DNA of 64,000 nucleotides, taken from Pseudomonas sp. efr-133-TYG-5. GTDB taxonomy: Bacteria; Pseudomonadota; Gammaproteobacteria; Pseudomonadales; Pseudomonadaceae. Location: assembly GCF_030209175.1 (NCBI RefSeq), contig NZ_JARVSM010000006.1:558001-622000 (forward strand), read 5' to 3'. Both the position numbers and the translations under genes were made by a program. Within the stretch, counting starts at the first letter, position 1, and each line of letters opens with the position of its first letter. The notes under the pieces were generated by a model, which made no database searches, was not told where the DNA came from, and was given only the letters and a program-made list of their open reading frames with translations. This document shows, in pieces, positions 1 to 7,159 of this stretch.

Positions 1-944
1 AGGTCTTCGGGGGCGATCAGCGTGCGCGCGGCGACGTCGACCCAGACCAGGAACACGCTGCCAAGGAACACGCACACCGGCAGCAACCGCCGGTGTTCGG
101 CGCCGATCAGCCGACGGGCGATGTGCGGCACCATCAGCCCGACAAAGCCGATGGAGCCGCTGATCGACACCAGCACGCCGGTCATCAGCGAGGCGATCAC
201 GAACACCCGCAGGCGTACGCTGCGTGCGTTCAGGCCGAGCGTGACGGCGGTCTGTTCACCGGCCATCAACGCATTCAGCGGGCGGGCCATGCCCAGCAGC
301 AAGAGCAGTCCGAGCAGCACGCTGAGTGCCGGCACCGCGAGCAACTCCCAGCGCGCCAGACCGAGACCGCCGAGCATCCAGAACATCACCGCGGAGCTGG
401 CGCGATGGTCACCCATGAACAGCAGCAGGTTGGCAATCGCCATCATCACGAACGACACTGCCACTCCGCACAGCAGCAAGCGGTCGCTGTCGAGACGGCC
501 GTGGCGGTTGGCGATCATCAGCACCACCAGCATGCTCAGCAGCGCGCCAATGAATGCGGCGATCGGCAGGGTCAGCAGACCGACGATTTCACCGACATGC
601 AGCACCACGATCACCGCGCCGAGCGTCGCCCCGGAGGTCACCCCGAGCAGGTGTGGATCAGCCAGCGGATTGCGTGTGACCGCTTGCAGCACCGCGCCGA
701 TCAGCGCCAGCCCGGCACCGACCAGCGCACCCAGAAGCATGCGCGGCACGCGGATCAGCCAGACGATGTGTTCCTGGCCGGCGCTCCAGTCCGGCACGCC
801 GAGGCCGAACAGTTTATGCAGCAGAATCCGCCACACCACGTCCACCGGCACCCGCGCCGGGCCGAAGCCCAGCGACACCACGCACGACACCAGCAGCACT
901 GCGCCGAGGGCCAGCAGCAGCCAGCAGTAGCGACGATTGATCAT
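1..944 (-). CDS. FecCD-type ABC importer permease (partial, 3' end outside window)
   Basis: Inner-membrane permease of an iron-complex ABC importer. About 314 codons are visible and the C-terminus lies beyond base 1. The translation begins MINRRYCWLLL and has repeated long hydrophobic helices. It includes the family motif GPARVP near the N-terminus, a GxxLAxxGAxxQxxxRNPLADPxLLG block, and a GFVGLMVPHIAR block that normally contacts the ATPase. The ATG overlaps the stop of the binding-protein gene by four bases (ATGA), so translation is probably coupled. With its two upstream neighbours it forms a complete importer. The family carries ferric siderophores, haem or cobalamin; the substrate cannot be read from the sequence. 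Confidence 0.93.
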   Translation of the reverse strand, partial: MINRRYCWLLLALGAVLLVSCVVSLGFGPARVPVDVVWRILLHKLFGLGVPDWSAGQEHIVWLIRVPRMLLGALVGAGLALIGAVLQAVTRNPLADPHLLGVTSGATLGAVIVVLHVGEIVGLLTLPIAAFIGALLSMLVVLMIANRHGRLDSDRLLLCGVAVSFVMMAIANLLLFMGDHRASSAVMFWMLGGLGLARWELLAVPALSVLLGLLLLLGMARPLNALMAGEQTAVTLGLNARSVRLRVFVIASLMTGVLVSISGSIGFVGLMVPHIARRLIGAEHRRLLPVCVFLGSVFLVWVDVAARTLIAPED

Positions 945-1888
945 TCGCCGTGGAAACCTTTGGCCAGGGTCTCGACCGCGAGTACGTTGTCGATCCCCGG
1001 CGTGGCCTGCACGTAGGGGATGACGATGAAGCGCTGGTTCCTGATCGCGTCTACCGATTGCAGCGCCGTGTTCTTCAGCAGGAATTCAATCTTCTGCTCG
1101 GCGGTGATTTCGCTGTAGTCGACGATCACGATCACTTGCGGATTGCGCTCGACCACGGTTTCCCAGTTGACCCGGGTCCAGCTCGCCTCGACGTCATCAA
1201 GAATGTTGCGCCCGCCAGCGGCATCGATCAGCGCTTGCGGCATGCCCAGTCGGCCGGAGGTCATGGCGCGGTCTTCGCCGCTGTCATAGAGGAACACTCG
1301 TGGTTTCTCGGCGGGCAGGTTTTTGCGGATTGCGGCGACCTGACTCTGCATGTCGGCGATCAACGCGTTGGCGCGATCCTGCACGTCGAAGATCCTGCCG
1401 AGATTTCGCAGGTCGTTGTACGTGTCATCCAGCGTGGCGGCGGGGCGCTTCATCACGAAGGCGCAGGACTCGGTCAGTTCATAGACGTTGATGCCCAGCG
1501 GCTGCAGGGTCTGCGGCGTGAGGTCGCCACCGACGCGCATGCCGTAGTCCCAGCCGGCGAAGAAGAAGTCGACGTTGGCGTTGAGCAGGGTTTCCACCGA
1601 CGGGTATTTGGCCGCCAGCTCCGGCAGACCGTCGAGCAGCGACTGCATCTGCGGCGTCACCGCCTTCCAGCCACTGACGCCGCTGTAGCCGACCATCTGC
1701 GCCTTGAGGCCGAGGGCGAGCATCATCTGGGTCATGTTGATGTCGTGGCTGAGTGCGTGCTGCGGAGCTTGCTTGAAGGTCACTTCGCGGTTGCAGCTGG
1801 TAATCGTCAACGGGTATTTCGTGGCCTCGGCGAAGGCTTGGGTGGTGCCCAGCAACAGAGCGAGGCAAAGCAGGGAGCGCACAGTCAT
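941..1888 (-). CDS. Periplasmic iron-complex binding protein (FecB/BtuF-like)
   Basis: Substrate-binding component of the importer, 315 residues. A Sec signal peptide (about residues 1-20, MTVRSLLCLALLLGTTQAFA) precedes a type III periplasmic binding-protein fold. It has no lipobox cysteine, so it should be soluble in the periplasm. The start was chosen because this ATG overlaps the upstream ATPase stop (ATGA) and directly begins a signal peptide; a longer open frame reads back through the ATPase gene and is spurious. The family delivers ferric siderophore or corrinoid from the TonB receptor to the permease. The ligand is unknown. A similar receptor-importer set lies next to the cob genes in PAO1 (PA2911-PA2914, from memory). 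Confidence 0.9.
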   Translation of the reverse strand: MTVRSLLCLALLLGTTQAFAEATKYPLTITSCNREVTFKQAPQHALSHDINMTQMMLALGLKAQMVGYSGVSGWKAVTPQMQSLLDGLPELAAKYPSVETLLNANVDFFFAGWDYGMRVGGDLTPQTLQPLGINVYELTESCAFVMKRPAATLDDTYNDLRNLGRIFDVQDRANALIADMQSQVAAIRKNLPAEKPRVFLYDSGEDRAMTSGRLGMPQALIDAAGGRNILDDVEASWTRVNWETVVERNPQVIVIVDYSEITAEQKIEFLLKNTALQSVDAIRNQRFIVIPYVQATPGIDNVLAVETLAKGFHGE

Positions 1889-2673
1889 GGTCGGGTTATC
1901 CAGGTGATTCGCGGGTAGCCGTGGAGGGGGTGGGCATCGATCAGCACTTCGACGCCGAAGACGTCGCGCAGCAGGTCGCGGGTAAGCACGTCTTGTGGCG
2001 TGCCGCTGGCGACGATGCGGCCGTGGTTGATCACATATAAACGGTCGCAGAACGCGGCCGCCAGGTTGAGGTCGTGGATGCTCGCCAACGTGCCGATCTG
2101 CAAACGCTTGACCCGTTGCAGCAGCTCCAGTTGATAACGCGGGTCGAGGTGGTTGGTCGGCTCGTCGAGGATCAGCAGTTGCGGTTGCTGGGTCAGGGCA
2201 CGGGCGAGGATCACCCGTTGCTTTTCGCCGCCGGAGAGCGTGGCGAAGGCGTGGTCTTCGAAACCTTCGAGGCCCACCGATTGCAGGGCCTGGGTGGCGA
2301 GCTGGCGGTCTTCGCGCGTGTCGCCGTCGAACAGGCCCTTGTGCGGCGTGCGGCCCATGGCGACCACTTCCTCGACGGTCAGGCCGAAGGCGTCGGGAAA
2401 CTCCTGCAGGACCACGGCGATACGTTGCGCGCACCAGCGCGAGGATTGCTTCCAGACGTTGTGATGATCGAGACGAACCTCACCATGCTCGGGCTGGCTG
2501 AACCGGTAGGCGCAGCGCAACAGGCTGGTCTTGCCACTGCCGTTGGGCCCGATCAGCCCGACGAACTCCCCGGCGGCCACGTGCAGCGAGGCGTCCCGCA
2601 GCTGGAACTGGTGATGGCAGTGACCGTGGCCCAGGGGTGTCCAGGCGAGGTTGGCGAGGGTCAGTGAGGTCAT
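1885..2673 (-). CDS. ABC importer ATPase (FecE/BtuD-like)
   Basis: Cytoplasmic ATPase of the importer, 262 residues, the usual length. Walker A GPNGSGKTS lies at residues 42-50, a Q-loop LQEFPD follows around 89-94, the ABC signature LSGGE is at 146-150, and Walker B LLILDEPTNHLD begins near 166. The switch histidine is in the SIHDLNLAA segment, typical of iron/B12 importers. The start MTSLTLANLAW was preferred over more distal ATGs because it gives the normal family N-terminus. It is the first gene of the three-gene unit, and each junction overlaps by four bases. Confidence 0.95.
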   Translation of the reverse strand: MTSLTLANLAWTPLGHGHCHHQFQLRDASLHVAAGEFVGLIGPNGSGKTSLLRCAYRFSQPEHGEVRLDHHNVWKQSSRWCAQRIAVVLQEFPDAFGLTVEEVVAMGRTPHKGLFDGDTREDRQLATQALQSVGLEGFEDHAFATLSGGEKQRVILARALTQQPQLLILDEPTNHLDPRYQLELLQRVKRLQIGTLASIHDLNLAAAFCDRLYVINHGRIVASGTPQDVLTRDLLRDVFGVEVLIDAHPLHGYPRITWITRP

Positions 2674-2702
2674 GCGTCTACTCTGAAATTTTCGGTGCTG
2701 CC

Positions 2703-2778
2703 GGTGGCGCTTTCGCGAGCAGCTCGCGCCCACCGGGAAATGCATTGCGCAAGTGGGGGCGAGCCTGCCCGCGAAAGG
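2703..2778. repeat. REP-like element pair
   Basis: Two imperfect, oppositely oriented copies of a Pseudomonas REP core (GTGGGxGCGAGCxTGCxCGCGAAAG type) lie between the ABC ATPase and the receptor gene. The left copy is degenerate. Such palindromes commonly fill spaces between P. fluorescens genes. Confidence 0.6.
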
Positions 2779-2788
2779 GTCCAGTACC

Positions 2789-4909
2789 TCAAAAGGCGTA
2801 GTCAGCCGTGACAAAGAACGAACGCGGCTCACCCAGAATCCACTGCTGGCCCTCATTGTATTGGCTTTGCGCATACGTCCGGTCAAACAGATTGTTCACC
2901 TGCAAACCCAGCGTGGTGTTGCGCAAGGCTTGCCACGACAGCGTTGCATCGACCACGGTGTAGCTCGGCAGCTCGTTGCGGTTGGCCATGTCGGCGTAGC
3001 GCGCATCGACATAGCGCACACCGGCGCCGGCTTTCAGGTCATCGGTCAGCGCCTTGCTCAGCCACAGATTGGCGGTGCGCCGCGGCACGTCCACCGGACG
3101 ATTGCCATTACGCGACACCGGCACGCCACCGACCACTTCTTCGAAATCGTCGTACCTGGCTTTGACGAGCGCGGCGTTGGCTTGCAGTTGCCAGGCATGT
3201 GGCAGTTGCAGATCGAGGCTGGCTTCCAGGCCGTTCGACGATTGCTGACCGACCTGTTGCTTGAGCGTCGGATTGCCCGGATCGTCGGTCAGCAGCTTCT
3301 TCTTGACGATGCGATACGCGGCCAGGGTGAACTCGCCGCGCTGCTCCCAGAACAGTTGCTTCAGGCCGATCTCGGTTTGCCGCGCGGTGGACAAGTCATA
3401 TTGCTGCTGGCTCGGGCTCAGGGAAATCAGGCCGCCGATGCCATCGGTGCTGGTCGCGACCTGGCCGTAGAACGAGGTGTCCGCCGTCAGCGCGAACACC
3501 AGGCCGGCCTTCCAGTTGTTGCCGGTCAGGGTCTTGTCGCTCTGGCTGCCGTCGACCAGGTTGTTGCGGTCCACATGCACGTAGTCGCGGCGCACGCCGG
3601 TCACCAGCGACCAGCGCTCGCTCAGTTGCGTGCGGTTTTCGGCGAACGCCGACATCTGTTTGGTGGTGCTGTCGAACTGATCGCGATACGGATCGGCGCT
3701 CTGGAAATAACCGCTTTGCGGGTGATACCGATCCAGCGGCTGGCCGCCCGGCACATCGTTGAACGGCGAGTTGCTGTCGAGCTGGAAGCGGATGCGGTTG
3801 TAGTCGACACCGGTCACGGTCTGGCTGTCGAGGCCGAACAGCGAGTGCCTGAAGGTGAAGATCTGGCGGTCGCCGACCTGTTCCTGTTTGTGGCCGATGC
3901 CGAAGTAACCACTGCGGCTGAGTTGCTGGCTGTCAGTATCGAAGTTGTAGTTCTCGGCGTTCTGCCAGCGACGTTGGGCCTTGAGGTAGTACAGCTCGTT
4001 GCTGGCGCTGACGGCATCGTTGATCTGCCAATCCGTGGTCAGGCGCGTCCATTGATCGTTGTAGTGCTGTTTGTCGTCGCGCACGTTGTAGTTCCTGTTG
4101 CGCAGGCTGTCCTTCAACTGGCCATTGATCAGTGGTGTACCGAAGTAGTTCTGCGGGCGCTGGTCGCCGTAGTCGTGGGCGAGGGTGAAGGTCAGGTCAT
4201 CGCTGGCCTGCCAGCGCAGGGCGGCGCTGATGAAGTCGCTGGACGCATCACCGCGATCGACCCAACCGTTGCTGCGCAGGCGATTGAGGTTGAGGCGATA
4301 GCTCAGGGTGTCGGTCAGCGAACCGCCGCTGTCGAACGCCTGCTGCTGACTGTCGAACGAGCCGTAGCCGACGCGCACGTGGTTTTCGATGTCGCCCGCG
4401 AACGGCTTCTTCGGGATCACGTTGACCACCGCGCCGGTCGCGCCTTCGCCGTACAGCACCGAGGCCGGGCCGCGCAGCACGTCGACACGCTCCACCGCCC
4501 AAGTGTCGACCGGGAACGTCACAGTGCCCATGCCGCTGTACAGACGGTTGCCGTCATACAGCTGCATCACCGAGCTCTGCCCGGTAAAGCCGCGAGCCTG
4601 CAACGACGTGCCGCCATCGCCCGGCGTGCCGGTGCGACTGATGCCGGTGCTGCGCGACACCGCGTCCTGCACGCTGCGATCGCCACGGGCGCGGACCTGT
4701 TCGCCGCTGAGGCTTTCGACGCTGGCTGGGGTGTCCATGGCCGTGAGGTTCAGGCGCGAACCGGCGGAGGTCGGGGTGGTCAGGCTGACGGTTTCGGCGT
4801 CGATCGCCGGCGCGGAGATGGTGCCGGCGGGCAGCGTCAGGGCAGTGCCGTCGGCCTGCGCCTGGTGCCACGCGAGCAGGCACAGACTGGACAGGAAATA
4901 CTTGTTCAT
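2789..4909 (-). CDS. TonB-dependent siderophore-type outer-membrane receptor
   Basis: Outer-membrane ligand-gated channel of 706 residues. It has a signal peptide (MNKYFLSSLCLLAWHQAQA), then a short TonB-box-like stretch (ETVSLTT) and a plug domain. The plug has the conserved blocks SVQDAV, LQARGF and VERVDVLRGPASVLYGEG, about residues 50-190. A 22-strand barrel follows, ending in the typical C-terminal signature with terminal Phe (FFVTADYAF). The plug motifs match the siderophore receptor family TIGR01783. It lies upstream of the ABC importer in the same direction, 115 bases apart with a REP pair between. The two probably move the same ligand across the two membranes. I saw no convincing Fur box; two hairpins in the upstream region may affect expression. 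Confidence 0.93.
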   Translation of the reverse strand: MNKYFLSSLCLLAWHQAQADGTALTLPAGTISAPAIDAETVSLTTPTSAGSRLNLTAMDTPASVESLSGEQVRARGDRSVQDAVSRSTGISRTGTPGDGGTSLQARGFTGQSSVMQLYDGNRLYSGMGTVTFPVDTWAVERVDVLRGPASVLYGEGATGAVVNVIPKKPFAGDIENHVRVGYGSFDSQQQAFDSGGSLTDTLSYRLNLNRLRSNGWVDRGDASSDFISAALRWQASDDLTFTLAHDYGDQRPQNYFGTPLINGQLKDSLRNRNYNVRDDKQHYNDQWTRLTTDWQINDAVSASNELYYLKAQRRWQNAENYNFDTDSQQLSRSGYFGIGHKQEQVGDRQIFTFRHSLFGLDSQTVTGVDYNRIRFQLDSNSPFNDVPGGQPLDRYHPQSGYFQSADPYRDQFDSTTKQMSAFAENRTQLSERWSLVTGVRRDYVHVDRNNLVDGSQSDKTLTGNNWKAGLVFALTADTSFYGQVATSTDGIGGLISLSPSQQQYDLSTARQTEIGLKQLFWEQRGEFTLAAYRIVKKKLLTDDPGNPTLKQQVGQQSSNGLEASLDLQLPHAWQLQANAALVKARYDDFEEVVGGVPVSRNGNRPVDVPRRTANLWLSKALTDDLKAGAGVRYVDARYADMANRNELPSYTVVDATLSWQALRNTTLGLQVNNLFDRTYAQSQYNEGQQWILGEPRSFFVTADYAF

Positions 4910-4931
4910 TGGACCGGAGAATCACTTCTGC

Positions 4932-4961
4932 AAAAGAAAACCCGTAGCGCGAGGCGACGGG
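4932..4961 (-). terminator. Hairpin plus T-run in the receptor leader
   Basis: Read leftward, a CCCGT...ACGGG stem with additional CGC/GCG pairing is followed at once by TTTTCTTTT. It lies about 25-50 bases upstream of the receptor ATG, downstream of a possible promoter whose -10 (TATAAC) is at 4979-4984. It could act as an attenuator or a read-through terminator. The stem is short and bulged, so confidence is moderate. Confidence 0.4.
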
Positions 4962-4991
4962 TCGGGCGGCATATTTGCGTTATACAGTAAC

Positions 4992-5026
4992 ACTAAAAAC
5001 TGCCGGAGCTTAAGCCCCGGCAGTTT
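4992..5026 (-). terminator. Strong intrinsic terminator, leftward
   Basis: A near-perfect 15-bp inverted repeat (arms AAACTGCCGG...CCGGCAGTTT with the inner segment also paired, one mismatch) is followed on the minus strand by five T residues. No annotated gene lies upstream on this strand. It therefore ends either an unannotated short transcript or an attenuated leader of the receptor mRNA. Confidence 0.55.
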
Positions 5027-5127
5027 AAAGATCTGTCTAGTTCGCGCATCTCGCGTGTTTCATGATGAACATGAACGGAATCCAGGATCGATCAATAGCC
5101 TGTGAGACCAGACTATGCCGAGAAGTT
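4992..5127 (-). ncRNA. Candidate small RNA or attenuated leader
   Basis: About 135 bases bounded by a promoter-like sequence (-10 TATAGC with an upstream TG at 5134-5139, -35-like ATGACA at 5159-5164) and the terminator at 4992-5026. There is no open reading frame of note. I could not match it to a small RNA I know; the few GGA motifs argue against an Rsm-type RNA. The alternative is a premature-termination leader of the TonB receptor gene. It is a prediction from layout only. Confidence 0.3.
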
Positions 5128-5133
5128 AGCTGC

Positions 5134-5164
5134 GCTATAGCAAAACACTCTGAATAACTGTCAT
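5134..5164 (-). promoter_or_regulatory. Putative leftward promoter
   Basis: An extended -10 (TGCTATAGC read leftward, hexamer at 5134-5139) is separated by 19 bases from an ATGACA -35-like hexamer at 5159-5164. The -10 also resembles a stationary-phase sigma factor site. It would drive the small transcript ending at 4992. Confidence 0.3.
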
Positions 5165-5174
5165 TTATGACAGT
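5157..5174. promoter_or_regulatory. Perfect 8-2-8 palindrome, candidate operator
   Basis: ACTGTCAT-TT-ATGACAGT is a perfect dyad in the 338-base region between the divergent receptor gene (4909) and the small exported-protein gene (5248). It overlaps the -35 of the predicted leftward promoter, as expected for a dimeric regulator site. The regulator is unknown. The rest of 4910-5247 shows no gene. Confidence 0.35.
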
Positions 5175-5247
5175 GCTGCTGAGGGCTCCGCAGGCATTAG
5201 ATTGAGGGCGCACGCGCTCGCGTGTTCAGCAGACAAGGAGCAGCGCA

Positions 5248-5571
5248 ATGAAAGTCACGACAACGGCAATCCTGTTCATCCTGATGGCGGGGCTCGGCTT
5301 GGGCCGGGCCGTGCTGGCGGCTGACGAGTTTCGCGATTGCATGCAGGAATGGGAAGCCAACACGGGTGCACGCAAGACGTGCAATCAAGTCAGCAACCCT
5401 TCGAGCGGCTCTGTGCCCATGGCCAGGCCAGCAGGTTTTCGTACGTGTACGATTACTGTCAGTTGTCAAAAAAGCGATGGGTTCCCCCTTTTTCAGAAAG
5501 TGGATGTGGACATCACTCAAATCCCGTTACTGAACAACTGCGGCGGCAGACTCAAGGTCGGCAATTGTTAA
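5248..5571 (+). CDS. Small cysteine-rich exported protein, unknown function
   Basis: A 107-residue protein with a clear Sec signal peptide (MKVTTTAILFILMAGLGLGRAVLA) and a mature part of about 82 residues. The mature part has six cysteines (in the segments RDCMQ, KTCNQ, RTCTI, SCQK, NNCGG and GNC), enough for three disulfides in the periplasm. A good ribosome site (AAGGAG) sits ahead of this ATG. It is divergent from the TonB receptor and convergent with the PepSY gene. I do not recognise the family, so no function is proposed. The even number of cysteines, signal peptide and start context make a real gene likely. Confidence 0.75.
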   Translation: MKVTTTAILFILMAGLGLGRAVLAADEFRDCMQEWEANTGARKTCNQVSNPSSGSVPMARPAGFRTCTITVSCQKSDGFPLFQKVDVDITQIPLLNNCGGRLKVGNC

Positions 5572-5628
5572 TGCGCGCAAGCGCGGGCGCGATCGCCCCC
5601 GGCGCTCGCGCCTGCGTCAATCACCCGC

Positions 5629-6999
5629 TCAGTTGGCGTACGCCCTGCGGCTCAGACGAGCCAACAGGATTCGGTCCAATAGCCACACCACCACCAGCGA
5701 CGCTCCCACCAGCGGAAACACCACTGCCAGCACCAGCATGATCGCCACGCCGGTTTTCCACTTCGGCAGGTCGTGGCGCAGCGGTGGTACGCCAAATCTG
5801 CCTTGCGGACGACGCTTCCACCAGATCACCACACCACTGACAGCGCTGAGCAGGATCATCAGGCAGATCAGCAGCACGATGATCTGGTTGAAAGTGCCGA
5901 ACATCTTGCCTTCGTGGAGCATCACGCCGATTTCCGTGGCCCGCGCCACTGCACCGTACTGCTCGAAACGCACATCGGCGAGGACCTTGCCGGTGTACTG
6001 GTCGACATGCAGAGTAGCGTCGTTGCGTGGATCGTCGGCGAACACGGCGATGGTGAACACGCCGGTGGCGGTGGTCGGCAGGGTGATGCTGTAGCCCGGT
6101 TCGACCTGGCGTTGCAGCGCGATGTTCTGCACGTCCTGCAGGCTGATCGTCGGCGCGGCGGGGCCATGTTGCATGCCGCCGTGGGCCATGTGTTCGGCGT
6201 GGTCGCCGGACATCGGCATCGGCGTGTTTTCCATCGCCCAGGGCACGGTCTGGCGGGCGGCGTTGTTGAGACTGCCGGCCTCGACGTCGGAGGTCGGCAC
6301 GTTGTCCCACATCGCCGCCGGGAACACGTTCCAGACCTGGGCGTACTGTTTGCCCCAGAAGCCGGTCCAGGTCATGCCGCTGAGCAGCATCACCAGCAGC
6401 AACGCCGCGCCCCAGAACCCGGTGACGGCGTGCAGGTCACGCCACAGCACGCGGCCGCGACTGCTCAGGCGTGGCCAGAGAATCCCCGCCGCCTGACCGC
6501 GCGGCCACCACAGGAAAACCCCGGACACCACCAGCACCACGCCCCAGCCGGCGGCCATTTCGATGAGGCGGTCACCGACGGTGCCGATCATCAGTTCGCC
6601 GTGGATCGCCCGGGCGATGGCTTGCAGGTTCTGCTTGGCGTCCTGTTCGCCGAGGATGTCGCCGTGGTACGGATCGACGAACACATTCAGTTCGTGGCCG
6701 GCATTTTTCACCACGAATTGCGCGCTGCGTTCGGCGTTCACGGGCGGCAGGTACTGGCTGACCTGACCCTGTGGGTAAGCGCTTCTTACCTTTTGCAGCA
6801 AGTCGTCGGCCGGCACCGTGTGATGCCCCGCCGGAACGTTGAGCAGGCTGCTGTACATCAGCGCATCGAGTTGCGGTTTGAACAGGTAAATGATGCCGGT
6901 CAGGGCCAGCATCACCATGAACGGCGCGACGAACAATCCGGCATAAAAATGCCAACGCCAGGCCAGGTTGTAGAAATTCGGTTTGGGCTGTTTCATCAC
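5629..6999 (-). CDS. PepSY-associated membrane protein, copper cluster
   Basis: Inner-membrane protein of 456 residues with PepSY_TM architecture. The first helix is near residues 17-40 (WRWHFYAGLFVAPFMVMLALTG), then a periplasmic PepSY segment, a helix near 150-170 ending in FLWWPRG, and the motif RDLHAVTGFW. A second periplasmic segment is rich in Met and His (MPMSGDHAEHMAHGGMQHG, near 265-285), then two or three C-terminal helices. Family members are proposed to reduce or move metals at the inner membrane. The Met/His patch and its place downstream of oprC point to copper. It is separated from oprC by 160 bases holding a REP pair. Confidence 0.85.
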   Translation of the reverse strand: MMKQPKPNFYNLAWRWHFYAGLFVAPFMVMLALTGIIYLFKPQLDALMYSSLLNVPAGHHTVPADDLLQKVRSAYPQGQVSQYLPPVNAERSAQFVVKNAGHELNVFVDPYHGDILGEQDAKQNLQAIARAIHGELMIGTVGDRLIEMAAGWGVVLVVSGVFLWWPRGQAAGILWPRLSSRGRVLWRDLHAVTGFWGAALLLVMLLSGMTWTGFWGKQYAQVWNVFPAAMWDNVPTSDVEAGSLNNAARQTVPWAMENTPMPMSGDHAEHMAHGGMQHGPAAPTISLQDVQNIALQRQVEPGYSITLPTTATGVFTIAVFADDPRNDATLHVDQYTGKVLADVRFEQYGAVARATEIGVMLHEGKMFGTFNQIIVLLICLMILLSAVSGVVIWWKRRPQGRFGVPPLRHDLPKWKTGVAIMLVLAVVFPLVGASLVVVWLLDRILLARLSRRAYAN

Positions 7000-7060
7000 G
7001 TGTGCTCCGCTTGGCTTGGATCTTCTAGTTGTTCATTCAAGTTGCTGCACCGCATTACCT

Positions 7061-7148
7061 GTGGGAGCGAGCCTGATCGCGAAGGCGTCCTGCCAGACGA
7101 CATCCATGCTGGATGTGCCGTCCCCTTCGCGAGCGGGCTCGCTCCCAC
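7061..7148. repeat. Inverted REP pair
   Basis: Two 25-base REP arms (GTGGGAGCGAGCCTGATCGCG type at 7061-7085 and its inverted partner at 7124-7148) flank a 38-base spacer. The pair lies between oprC and the PepSY gene and could form a long hairpin that shapes mRNA decay. Confidence 0.85.
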
Positions 7149-7159
7149 ATGGGTGGGTG

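Noticed and set aside
2753..4990. 745-codon open frame on the plus strand opposite the TonB receptor
   Set aside because: It is an antisense shadow typical of GC-rich DNA. Its composition is low-complexity (Ala, Val, Arg, Gln) and it has no domain, while the minus strand encodes a clear receptor.
4910..5247. Fur box before the TonB receptor
   Set aside because: No stretch resembles the 19-bp GATAATGATAATCATTATC consensus closely enough to report.
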